Shown here piece by piece: positions 10,977 through 20,793 of a stretch of 64,000 bases of DNA. The notes below the pieces were generated by a model. The model worked only from the letters and a program-made list of their open reading frames with translations, made no database searches and was not told the DNA's origin. A program made the translations under genes and the position numbers. This stretch comes from CAJXJP01 sp963926055. GTDB lineage: Bacteria; Patescibacteriota; Gracilibacteria; BD1-5; UBA6164. The stretch lies in NCBI GenBank assembly GCA_963926055.1, contig CAWUVK010000001.1:1-64000 (forward strand), written 5' to 3'. Every line of letters begins with the position of its first letter. Position 1 is the stretch's first letter.

Positions 10977-12032
10977 ATGGTTCGTTACAATAACAAGCAC
11001 GAAAAAAAAGAGAGAAAAAAACTTCAAAATAGAAATAAAAAATCAGAAATAGAATCTGGGAAAATCGATTTTAATGTTGATCCTTGGGATGAGCCTCAAT
11101 ATAAAGATAACTCAAAATGAAAAAAAGCACTTTTAATGAGAGTCACAGCAGATCACAGTGGAAAAACATTTTATTTATTTGATCAAGAAAATAGAGAACA
11201 TATTCAGGCAAAATTTTCTAAATCATTGCCAAAAGAATTATCAAAATTTATAGTTGTTTGAGATTTTTTATATTATCAAGAAATTTGAGAAGATTTTGAA
11301 ATAATTTGAAGAGAACCGAGAAAAAATAAATTATCAAGGATAAAATGAGATGCCAATAGACTTTCACTTGGTGAAAAAAAAGAACAAATATTTGCTGTGA
11401 ATATCGATATGGGGATTATCGTAGTTTCTGCTACGCAACCAAAATTTAATCCTGGAATGATAGAAAGATATTTATTATTATTTGAATATCATGATATTAG
11501 ACCGATTTTATGTATTACAAAAACTGATTTATTTGATTTGGATCCATTTGAATATGAAATTTTTGAACTTTTATGACTTCCAATCTTTTTTATTACCAAT
11601 CAAGAAGATGAAGAATTAACAAGATTAAAAGATTTTATTTCACAAAAAACGGTGGTATTTGTATGAAATTCTTGAGTAGGGAAGACTTCTTTGACCAATA
11701 AAGTCTACGGAGAAGAAATTGGTAAAGAATGAAATACAAGTGAAAAAACTTGATATGGCCAACATACTACGACTTCATCAAGAGTGTATGAATGGAAAAA
11801 TGATAGTTTTGTTATCGATACTCCAGGAATCATGAATTTAAATTTATTTGAAGCAAATCGTGAAAATTTAAAATATTTATTTAGAGATTTTTTAGAGTTA
11901 AATAATTTCTGTAAATATAAAAAATGTACTCATACAATCGAACCAGATTGTGCGATTATTCAAGCACATGAAGATGGTATGATTTTACCAGAAAGATTTG
12001 AGTTATATCAAAATTTAATTAAAAAATTATAG
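10977..12032 (+). CDS. rsgA: Ribosome small-subunit-dependent GTPase RsgA
   Basis: 351 residues from the ATG at 10977; an in-frame ATG upstream lies inside the groEL tail and terminator and is not used. After a basic N-terminus and an OB-fold, the GTPase has the circularly permuted order of RsgA: G4 ITKTD comes first, then G1 GNSGVGKTSL near residue 231, the TTTSS switch I, and G3 DTPG. The C-terminal zinc-binding part shows CKYKKCTHTIEPDC. RsgA releases late assembly factors and checks maturation of the 30S subunit. It stands alone between two terminators. Confidence 0.95.
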
Positions 12033-12035
12033 AAT

Positions 12036-12198
12036 CAAAAAAACCGATGCAAGCATCGGTTTTTCTTAATTTTAATAGGCTGTCCTTTCCTCCTTAACCT
12101 ATTAAAAGTGTACCTTTTCCTCCTTTAGGTACCAAAAATGTTAGGGACTCTGTATAACTGGTATTGTAATTTTATGCCACGTTGTTGAGCCCTAACAG
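12036..12198 (-). ncRNA. Small RNA candidate with Shine-Dalgarno-like hairpin loops (RNA 1)
   Basis: On the minus strand a strong promoter is followed by three stems and a terminator. Stem A pairs GTTAGGG (plus-strand 12190-12196) with CCCTAAC (12140-12146). Stem B, GGTAC (12128-12132) with its partner at 12110-12114, encloses TAAAGGAGGAAAA. Stem C, 12098-12104 with 12073-12079, encloses TTAAGGAGGAAAGG. Both B and C thus present AAGGAGG in the loop. No open reading frame with a start follows these motifs. The motifs could bind the 16S anti-SD or a CsrA-like GGA-binding protein. It is unlike RNase P, SRP, 6S or tmRNA as I know them. Length about 160 nt. Confidence 0.55.
12043..12066. terminator. 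Bidirectional terminator (rsgA and RNA 1)
   Basis: ACCGATGC/GCATCGGT hairpin flanked by an A-run on one side and a T-run on the other; it can end rsgA on the plus strand and RNA 1 on the minus strand. Confidence 0.88.
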
Positions 12199-12204
12199 AG
12201 ACGC

Positions 12205-12231
12205 ATTATATAGAAAAAAAATATTAGTCAA
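12205..12231 (-). promoter_or_regulatory. Promoter of RNA 1
   Basis: Read on the minus strand: TTGACT (12226-12231), 15 bases, TATAAT (12205-12210). Predicted start is near 12198. No plus-strand or minus-strand protein gene starts here, which supports an RNA transcript. Confidence 0.65.
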
Positions 12232-12313
12232 TAAAAAAAACACTTTTTTCTTGTATTCGTAAAAAAACTGCATAAAATAAGGAAAATAAAATTATAAAAA
12301 ATATGTAAAAAAT

Positions 12314-13057
12314 ATGATTTCTAAAGAAAAACAAAAATTTATTAGAGCTCTTCATGCAAAAAAAATAAGACAAAATGAAAAATTATTTCTTGTAGAAGGG
12401 ATTAAAAGTCTCGAAGAATTATTAAAAAGTAATTTTTCTATAAAATTCTTATATATAACGAAAAAGTTTTTAGAAAAAAATTATGATATTCTTCAAAAAT
12501 TTGAATATATTATTTGTGGTCAAACAGATATAGAAAAAGTTTCAACTCTGCCTGCAAATGATGGATGAATTGCAATCGTAGAACAAAAATTATTTACTCT
12601 TGATAATATTGATACAAATAAATATAGTTTAGTTTTAGATACTATTAACGATCCTGGAAATTTAGGAACAATTTTAAGAATAGCAGATTGGTATGGAATT
12701 AATCAGGTTATTTGTAGTACAAAAACGGTTGAACTCTATAATCCTAAAGTAATAATTTCAACTATGTGATCATTTACAAGGGTAAAAGTTTTAGTTTGTG
12801 ATTTAGAAGAATTTCTATCTCAAACAAAATTACCAGTTTACTGAGCATTTTTAGAAGGTGAAAATGTGCATAATAAACAATTTGAATTATCATGACATAT
12901 AGTTATATGAAATGAATCTCACGGAATTTCTCCTGAAATAGAAAAATTTGTGACTCAAAAAATAACTATTCCTCAATTTTGACAAGCAGAATCTCTTAAT
13001 GCAGGTGTTGCTACAGCTGTAATTTTAGATAATGTTATGAGAAATATTTCAAAATAA
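12314..13057 (+). CDS. SpoU/TrmH-family RNA 2'-O-methyltransferase
   Basis: 247 residues. The N-terminal ~90 residues form the RNA-binding substrate domain (FLVEGIKSLEELL). The SPOUT domain shows motif 1 LVLDTINDPGNLGTILRIADW, motif 2 IVIGNESHGIS and motif 3 IPQFGQAESLNAGVATAVIL, which build the knotted AdoMet site. The expected target is 23S rRNA or tRNA ribose. It stands alone with its own terminator. Confidence 0.93.
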
Positions 13058-13069
13058 TTGCTTTTTTAG

Positions 13070-13107
13070 AATAAGTTACTATATTTTTTATAGTAACTTA
13101 TTTTTTT
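13070..13107 (+). terminator. Intrinsic terminator
   Basis: AATAAGTTACTATA pairs perfectly with TATAGTAACTTATT and is followed by a T-run, just after the methyltransferase stop codon. Confidence 0.85.
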
Positions 13108-13117
13108 AATTTTATTG

Positions 13118-14446
13118 ATGGCTAAATTTATTACAGGAAGTATTTCATGACATATTAATAAAATGACTTTTGCTGGAGCTATTGGAATACTTTCAATATT
13201 TTTAGTAGATTTTGTTGATATGTATTTTTTGAGTCAATTATGACAATCACAATTAGTAGCTGCTATCTGATTTGCAGGTATTTTAGTTTTTATGCTGACT
13301 TCAATTTGAATTGCTTTGATGATCACCATGGCTTCACTTACATCAAAATTTTTATGATCACGTCAACAATATAAAGCTCTCAATATTGCGAGTTCTATAT
13401 TTTATTTTACATTGATTCTATCAATTCCTTTAACTGTTTTATGATATATTTTCGCGAAAGATATTTTGAGTTTTATGTGAGCCAGTGGCGAGACTCTGAT
13501 CTTTGCAATGCAATATTTTAATATAGTTGTATTTGTAGTCCCATTTTTACTCTCATGAATGGCTATTAATGGCTTACTTCGTGCTATTTGAGATGCAAAA
13601 ATGAGTATGATGCCAACTTTAGTAGCAGGGATTGTAAATATAGTACTGGATCCAATTTTAATTTTTTGATTAGATATGTGAATTTCATGAGCAGCAATTG
13701 CTACAGCTATTTCTAGAATAACACTATTTTGAGTTGGATTATATTGATTACATAAATATGGATTTTTAACTATTTGAAAATTTTCTTCATTATTTAAAAA
13801 CTTAAAAGTTATTTTAGCTATTTTTATCCCAGCTGTTGTTACAAATATCTCTACTCCAATTTGAACTTCATTTATATTAAAATCACTTTCTGAATATTGA
13901 GATGATGTAGTTGCTGCAATGGCTGTAATTGGTCGTTTAGTGCCAGTTTTATTTGTGTATATTTTTGCAATGAGTTGAGCTGTGTGATGAATTATCTGAC
14001 AAAACTTATGAGCAAATTTGATATCAAGAGTCAAAGAAACGATAGTAACTTCTATAAAATTTATTATTTATTATGTTGTTTGAGTCACAATTTTATTATT
14101 TTTTACAAAAAGTTTTATAATTAATATATTTGATTTACAAAATCAGTGAAAAGAATTATTTATTTTTTATTCTCATTTTCTTATAATATTTTTTATATTT
14201 AATGGAATTATTTTTATATGAAATGCTTTGTTCAATGTTATTTCAAAAGCCTATTTATCTACTATAATAAATATTTTAAAATCTATTATTTTCTTATTTC
14301 CTTTAATATTTTTACTAGAAAATAAGTTTGGTTATAAATGAATTTTAGCAGCAGAATCAGTTTCGTTTTTTATAAGTTGAATTATAACTATAGGATTTAT
14401 TTATTATTTTTTATTTTATAAAAAGATAGATAATTGACAAAGTTAA
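13118..14446 (+). CDS. MATE-family efflux transporter
   Basis: 442 residues with about twelve membrane helices in two repeats. The N-terminus contains the helix pair with DFVDMYFLSQLG; MAINGLLRAIGDAKMSMMPTLVAGIVNIVLDPILIFG is the classic MATE helix 5-6 region, whose glycines are largely UGA. The protein should export organic cations or drugs by Na+ or H+ antiport. The 442-residue length is normal. The small membrane-protein gene begins 50 bases downstream. Confidence 0.93.
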
Positions 14447-14496
14447 ACATTTACATATATTTAAAAAAGTTCAACCTGGAAAAAAGGAAAAATAAT

Positions 14497-14712
14497 ATGA
14501 TGAATAATTTTTATAAGTTATTAATTACTTTTATTATAATCATCTTAAGTATAAATTTTTTACTGTATTTATATTTTGATAATTTAGATGTTTATTTAAT
14601 ATTGTTAATTTCTTTATTTAACATTTTATTCGGATTACATTTCGTAAATATTCTACAAGCACAAACGCAAAGATATTTTAAGCAAGTGCGTAGATTATTG
14701 TTCTTTTGTTAA
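14497..14712 (+). CDS. Small membrane protein
   Basis: 71 residues. I prefer the ATG at 14497, which follows AAAAAGGAAAAA, over an in-frame start inside the MATE gene. Two hydrophobic helices (residues ~6-27 and ~32-53) are followed by a basic cytoplasmic tail (QTQRYFKQVRR). There are no UGA codons and only one glycine. No family recognised. Its position directly after the transporter suggests co-transcription. Confidence 0.6.
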   Translation: MMNNFYKLLITFIIIILSINFLLYLYFDNLDVYLILLISLFNILFGLHFVNILQAQTQRYFKQVRRLLFFC

Positions 14713-14718
14713 TAAAAT

Positions 14719-14741
14719 CGGCTGTAGTACTGCCGTTTTTT
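14719..14741 (+). terminator. Intrinsic terminator
   Basis: CGGC/GCCG stem with a nine-base loop followed by six T. Confidence 0.6.
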
Positions 14742-14805
14742 GTTGCTTTATTTTTTTTTATTTTTACAATTATAAAAAAATAATTTATTAAAATTTTATA
14801 AAAAA

Positions 14806-15831
14806 ATGAATCAGATAATTTTAGAAGCTACAAAAAATATTCTTGAGAAAAATTTAGAGATTAATTTACCTCCATATTGTGATTTTCCAGTTATAGTTGT
14901 ATATGATTTAGAATGTGAATTAACAAAAAATATTTGAGAAGCATATAAAAAAAATTTAGAAAATAGAAAAAATAGTGAAGTCATTATTTTTGAAGAAATC
15001 CAAGCGGAAGTTCTCAAAGAAAAACTTATGAATTTACCAGAATATTCTACTGTTGTATTAGTTCAATCAAGAGATTTCAGACTCGATGAGTTTAGAATCC
15101 GTTTAAATCTTCACAATAAATGAGTTGGTTGTATGGAACATAATCATCTTATTTATCTCAGGAAAGGAGAAGAAAGTACCTATATTGATGCTATTTCTTA
15201 TAGATGAGAAGAGTACGATAGACTTTCAACAAAGTTTAAAAATATTTCAGATAATGCCCAAACAGCAAAAATAGTTTGTCATAACTGAGATACTCTAGAA
15301 ATTTCAGGATGATTCGAAGATATGAAACAAAATATTTGAGATTACACAGACAGAAATAGAGGTTCAACACTTCCGTGTGGAGAAAATTTTTCTGAATCTA
15401 AAGAGTTTGATAACGTAAATGGAAAATTATCAATTACGTGTTATCCAGATAGTGATATGAATATTCACTTTTGCGAACCGTTTACTATAGATATAAATAA
15501 ATCTATGATAACTTGCGATGATGAAAAGTGTCCAGAAATTTTTAGAGAATTTTTAGAAAGAATTGCTAGAAATGAAGATGGGGAAGTAATGATGAGAGAA
15601 TTATGATTTGGTCTCAATCCAGCTATTTCAAATAAAACTCCACTCAACGATGTAAATGCATTCGAAAGAAAAGCAGGTTTTCATATTTCTATGTGAAAAA
15701 AACACGGGATTTATAGAAAAAAACTTCATAGAAAAGTAAATCAAAGATTTCATATTGATGTATTTCCAGACGTAAAAGAAATATTTTTTGATGATATTCT
15801 CGTATTTAGTGAAGATAAATTTGTGATATAA
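14806..15831 (+). CDS. Aminopeptidase-like protein (possible M29/AmpS relative)
   Basis: 341 residues, no signal peptide. The C-terminal half has the pattern of the M29 thermophilic metallo-aminopeptidases: MRELGFGLNPAIS, a later Glu in FERKAGFHISMGK, then HGIYRKKLH and QRFHIDVF. In those enzymes Glu, His and Asp residues in these motifs bind the two metal ions. The N-terminal half (VVYDLECELT, VQSRDFRLDEFRIRLNL) fits the family's alpha/beta domain loosely. Cytosolic peptide breakdown would suit an organism that scavenges amino acids. The assignment rests on motif resemblance only. Confidence 0.5.
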
Positions 15832-15860
15832 GTTGTTATTAAAAATTAAATAAATAAAAA

Positions 15861-16217
15861 ATGTCTACATTAAATCATCAAAAAAAAATCTGTAAAAAAT
15901 TTGGATTAAGTTATGATCCATGTGATATGGAACAATATTTTTATATTACTCCAGATTTCAACGAAAATAATTTCCCGATAGAAGGGAAAAGATATGCACA
16001 AGAAGATGATTTTTCAGGTTGGTATATCTGGTCTGGAGAAAATCCTAAAAACAATGATGCATTCAAAAAAGTTCCTCTAAGTGAAATAGATAATTACAGC
16101 AAAGAATTAAATAAATTTTTATGACTCGAACGTGGTACAAGATTTATCATAGAAGATGATTATTTTGATGCAGAGTTTGATTATAGAGTGTTTAATATGA
16201 TTGATAATAATTATTAG
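15861..16217 (+). CDS. Hypothetical protein, possible DUF2185/Imm33-like
   Basis: 118 residues, acidic, without signal or membrane segment. A core SGWYIWSGENPKNNDAF resembles the GWR(I/F)xSGDE motif of DUF2185 (Imm33), a family of suspected immunity proteins, but the match is short. One UGA glycine is present (near residue 88), so the gene is adapted to code 25. It lies between the peptidase-like gene and a DUF4304 gene in the same direction. Confidence 0.4.
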
Positions 16218-16266
16218 GATTTTAGATATTGATAAATTAATTTAGTTATATTCTTAATAAATAAAC

Positions 16267-17547
16267 ATGATTGAGATAAACAAATCATTAAAGGATAGAG
16301 ATCTATTTAATGAAAGAGATAAAATAATAAAAAATGTATTAAAACCAATTTTTAAAAATGCTTGATTTAAAATATCTTGAAATACCTTTAGGAGAGAAAC
16401 TAAAGACCTCTATCAAAGATTAACGATTCAAAATAGTTCTTGGAATCATTCAGAATCAGTTTCTTTCTATATAAATATTGATTCTGAAAGTAAATATTTA
16501 TATCAATTTACATGAAAAGAATTACCAATAAAAGAACCGACTTGGAATTTTAGAGCTCAAGAAATTATTTGATGACAAAGTTATAGACTTGATTATAATT
16601 CTACTTTCGAAGAATTTTCAAAAAAAATAGAAGAAGATATGAATTTATTAATTAAAAAATATTTTGAATTATCTTCTTTAGATCTTTATTTAATGTATGT
16701 TGATTTATTTAAAAATCATAATTCATATTGATTATGAAATAGATTAATCTATTTACTCATACCTTTATTAAAGGAAAATAGTTTAGAATGAAAAAAAATG
16801 TTTAGTAATTTCTTATCTGAAATTCAAGCATCTTCCAAAAATAGTGAATATATAGAAAAAACTAAAAAGATAATAGCTAGATGTATTGATATTATTGATA
16901 ATAATAAAAAAATTACCCCACCAGGTAAAGAAAAACATCATATTTTATATGTATGAGGTAAATTAGAAAATACTCTAAAAAAAAGAAAATTTAAAGATGT
17001 TTTTCCTTTAGTTATTAACTGGTTAGAAAATAATACTTATTATGAAGTTGAGAAAGAAATAAAATTTATTTTAAATAGATATGCTAGTTGTACATGAACA
17101 AGTTATACTAATAAAGTTAATTTATTGGTTAATGATTTTATGAAAAATAATTTCCCTCATATAGATTATGTAATATGAAACGAAAAAGAAGTTATTATTA
17201 CTATGAATGATGTAAATAAACTTCACTCATTAAGTTCTAATAAAAATTACCAAGATTTTTTTAAGTTTTCTAAATATGAAATAGAATTAAAATTTAATTT
17301 TAATTTAAAATGAATGGAGAAATTAGATGATAATATAATGAAAAAAAGATATTTTAATACAAATATTGAATTAAAATTAGCTGAATACTCTGATTCAAAA
17401 TATACTATTAATATTAAAGAAGTAGAATCTTCTGATATTAATAAAAATGATATAGAGGATTTTATGACTAAATTTTCTAATGATTTTCCATATAAATTAT
17501 CAGAAAAAGATTTTTCAGTAGATACATTAGAATTTGATATTTTATAA
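16267..17547 (+). CDS. DUF4304-domain protein with long C-terminal extension
   Basis: 426 residues. The N-terminal ~150 residues match DUF4304: VLKPIFKNAGFKISGNTFRRE, then DLYQRLTIQNSSWN and VSFYINID. The rest is Lys/Asn/Glu-rich with no recognised fold and includes a region of several charged helices. DUF4304 members are found in stand-alone form and beside toxin-immunity genes; function is unknown. A hairpin follows the stop codon. Confidence 0.65.
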
Positions 17548-17566
17548 TTATTACAAATTAATCAAA

Positions 17567-17606
17567 AAAAGTAAAATAAATAAAATTATTTTACTTTTTT
17601 ATTTTT
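17567..17606. terminator. Bidirectional terminator
   Basis: AAAAGTAAAATAA/TTATTTTACTTTT hairpin between convergent genes; the stop codon of the minus-strand gene is inside its 3' arm. Confidence 0.75.
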
Positions 17607-17887
17607 CTTAAAAATAAGCTAACTCAAAATATTAATATAAAATAAACTATAAATGATATTATTCATTGAATAAAATTAATTTTTGTTGGATTTTCTCTAA
17701 TACTTAGTAGACTCGTTTGTAATGGATATTGATAATGTATTGCAGTAATATCCTGATTTATAAATTTGATAGGGAATCAAAATTCTACATTTTGAGCATC
17801 AGTAGAATTTTTTACTTCAACTGGAATCATCAATGAAATAATTAATAAAAATACTGATACAAGTAATACAAAAATAATATTTTTCAT
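17591..17887 (-). CDS. Small membrane protein, function unknown
   Basis: 98 residues with helices at about 3-22 and 74-94 and an external loop of ~50 residues between them (NVEFGFPIKFINQDITAIHY, cut short here). UGA glycines are present in the loop and the second helix, so it is a native code-25 gene. Its upstream spacer (about 170 bases) is shared with the divergent ybgA-like gene and contains only AT-rich sequence that I cannot resolve into promoters. Confidence 0.65.
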
Positions 17888-18059
17888 AATTAATTATTTA
17901 TATAATATTTTATTTTAAATATTTTACTTGAAAATATTTATTAGCAATATTTATTTTTTTATTTTTTAGATAAACTTTATTTCTTGAAAAAATAAATAAT
18001 TATTATATACTTTTGGTAACCCTCTGTATTTGGAAGCATATTTGTTTATTTATAAAAAT

Positions 18060-19028
18060 ATGAAATTTGCGAAACCAATTGTGCTAGTGAGTAAATGTCT
18101 TGAGTTTGATGCGTGTCGTTATAACGGTATGAGGCTCAATGCACCACTTGTATACAAATTAAAAAAACATGTGGATTTTATCCCTGTTTGCCCTGAAGTT
18201 GCGATTGGACTTGGAACTCCTCGTACACCTATTCGTATGATAAATGTTGAAAAAAACTTACGTCTTCATGAAGTTTGAACTTCTAGAGACCTAACAGATA
18301 AAATGAATAATTTTTCATCTGAATTTTTTGATTCATTGGATGTCATAGATTGAGCTATTTTAAAATCTCGTAGTCCATCATGTGGTCTAAGTGATGCTAA
18401 AATTCATAATTGAGATTCAGGTTTAGAAAAAATAGAAAATTTAAAAGCTGGTTTTTTTGCAAAATTTCTTCATAAAAAATTTCCTCTTGTACCAAAACAA
18501 GACGAAGGAAGAATTTTAAATTATAGAATTCGTGAAGAATTTCTCACTAAAATTTTTACTCTCGCAGAATTTAGAGAATTAAAAGAGCAAAAAAATATTT
18601 GAGCACTTATTAAATTTCACACAAAACATAAATATTTATTTATGTCATATTCACAATCAGATCTAAATAGACTTGGAAATGTTTTAGCGTGTCATGATAA
18701 AACAAATTATGATGAAATAGAAGCTGCGTACGAAAGATATTTACAAGAATTATTTTTAGAAAACAAAACTCAGAAAAATTTTCTCAATGCAATTTTTCAT
18801 ATTTTTTGATATTTTAAAAAATGTATTTCATCAGACGAAAAACAATTTTTTCTTGATACAATTGAGTTATATAAAGAGGAAAGAATTCCTACATCAGTTG
18901 TTATTCATATGTTAAAATGATGGGCTATTGCTCATAAAATAGACTATATTTTACAACAAAGTATATTTTTCCCATATCCAGAAGATTTGATAGAATTATC
19001 AGATTCATGAAAAAAAATTAAAATTTAA
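18060..19028 (+). CDS. ybgA: YbgA-type protein: DUF523 + DUF1722
   Basis: 322 residues. DUF523 (1-~150) shows LVSKCLEFDACRYNG, the CPEVAIGLGTPR motif and SRSPSCGL, a set of conserved cysteines thought to bind a metal or cluster. DUF1722 (about 165-310) shows IKFHTKHKYLFMSYSQ and RIPTSVVIHMLKGWA. I chose the ATG at 18060 over an in-frame TTG 30 bases upstream. The photolyase gene starts 9 bases after the stop; the same ybgA-photolyase pairing exists in E. coli, which supports a shared role in DNA or tRNA repair/modification. Confidence 0.9.
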
Positions 19029-19037
19029 TCAAAAAAC

Positions 19038-20351
19038 ATGTATAAAAAAACTATTTTTTGGTTTCGTCAGGATTTAAGAACTTTCGATAATATTTGATTG
19101 TATAATGCTGTTTTAGAATCTGAAAATATTATTCCAATTTTTATAATAGATAAAAATATTCAAGAAAAATTTTGAAAAAATGATAAGAGATTTTCATTTA
19201 TTTATGAATTATTAAGAGATCTAAAAAAAGAATTACAACAAAAAGAAAGTGATTTATTTGTATTCGAGGATAGACCAGAAAAAATTATTCCAGAAATTAT
19301 TGAAAAATATAATATTGATTCAATATTTACGAATACTTCATACAGTAAATATTGAACAAAAAGAGATAAAATAATTAATGATTATTGTGAAAAAAATAAT
19401 CTTGCATTTAAAAGTTTCACAGATTATCTGATTCTACCACCAAAGAAAATTGAATACAGAAAAGTATTTACTCCATTTTACAAAAAATGGAGACCAGTGG
19501 TGGATAGTTTAGATTTAGAATTAAAAACTATTAAAATTATTCATACTGATTTTAGTTGTGAGGAAACTATAAATATCCCAGAATCAAAACATGAATATTT
19601 TGATTTAGAGAGTGCAAAAGATTCACTGGCTCATTTTAATTTTGAAAAATATGAAGAAAAAAAAGATTTTCCAGCAGAAAAATATGGAACATCAAAACTT
19701 TCTCCATATTTAAGATTTTGAAAAATTTCACCACGTTGGTTATTTAAAAGAGTGGAAAATATAAATGAAACTTTTGTAAAAGAATTAGCATGGAGAGAAT
19801 TTTGGCATCATGTGAGATATAATTTTCCTGAATTTGAAAACCTAGAATTTCAAGAAAAAAGGAGAAATATTTCTCGGCTCAATGATGAAAAAGATTTTAA
19901 TAAATACTGTGAAGCAAAAACTTGATACCCGATTGTCGATGCAGCTTTGAAGCAATTGACGGAAACAAATTTTATGAACGGGAGAGTTCGTATGGTTACG
20001 GCAAGTTTTCTAACAAAAAATTTATTAATAGATTGGAAAAAATGAGAAGAATTTTTCTCACAACATTTGCTAGATTATGACGAAACTATAAATATTTGAA
20101 ATTGGCAATGGTCTGCTTCTGTTGGTCCAGATCCAAAACCTCTGCGTGTTTTTAATCCTATTTTACAATCACAAAAATTTGATTCAAAAGCAGAGTATAT
20201 AAAAAAATATATTCCTGAGCTCGAAAATTTTCCTGCTGAGGAAATTCACGATCCAATGAAATACACTCTTGAATGATATTTTACTCCAATGGTTCCACAA
20301 AAAGAATCTGGGAAAAGAGCAAGAGAATATTATAAGTGAGAAGAAAAATAA
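19038..20351 (+). CDS. phrB: Deoxyribodipyrimidine photolyase
   Basis: 437 residues. The N-terminal antenna domain begins KTIFWFRQDLRTFDN. The FAD-binding domain shows KYGTSKLSPYLRFG, ELAWREFWHHV, TGYPIVDAALKQL, MNGRVRMVTASFL and NIGNWQWSAS, all expected in class I CPD photolyases. The enzyme splits UV-induced pyrimidine dimers using blue light. Light exposure of the host habitat is implied if it is functional; the key motifs are intact. Confidence 0.95.
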
Positions 20352-20354
20352 AAA

Positions 20355-20386
20355 ACCAAAACTTAGTTTTGGTTTTTATTTTTTTC
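20355..20386. terminator. Bidirectional terminator
   Basis: ACCAAAACT/AGTTTTGGT hairpin with T-run on the plus side and A-run on the other; the stop of the convergent gene lies in it. Confidence 0.8.
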
Positions 20387-20770
20387 TAATTTATTTTTTA
20401 TATCATCAATAGTTTCTCTTAAATAATTTTTTTCATATCAATGAGAATATAATAAAGAATTCATACTACTAAATTTTCATGTATTAATGGCATTTTCTGC
20501 AGCATTATACATTTGTTCTGTTTCGTATAATAAGTCTCATAGTATATCTTCATCAATTCATGATAACTCTTGTGTTGATTCTAGAAATTTTAATTTTTCA
20601 TGTAAATTCATTATTAATAAAACTCCTCATTTGACACGATTTATATTTCATTCTACTCATAATGTTTCGTTTTGTTCATATCTTTCATCCATCGATAATT
20701 TATGATCTTGTGAAAATGATTTTTCAGTTTCTTCTAATAATTCTACTAAGTTATTTATTGCTAATGTCAT
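20363..20770 (-). CDS. Hypothetical helical protein
   Basis: 135 residues, mostly charged and predicted alpha-helical, with no signal or membrane segment. It contains UGA glycines (for instance in ETLGVEGN). The pattern of amphipathic heptads (LVELLEETEKSFSQDH, YETEQMYNAAENAIN) suggests a helical bundle. No family recognised. It lies directly downstream of the OLD-type gene in the same direction, with a 23-base gap, so the two may be one operon and a functional pair. Confidence 0.55.
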
Positions 20771-20793
20771 ATTTTATTATTATTAATTAATTT

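Noticed and set aside
12036..12198. RNA 1 as RNase P RNA, SRP RNA, 6S RNA or tmRNA.
   Set aside because: It is too short for RNase P or tmRNA, lacks the GGAAG/GCAGCC SRP loop, and does not form a single long 6S-like rod.
13402..14034. A 210-codon open frame on the minus strand inside the MATE gene.
   Set aside because: The plus-strand MATE protein has twelve helices and family motifs over the same bases; the antisense frame gives a low-complexity Ile/Thr/Lys protein with no motif.
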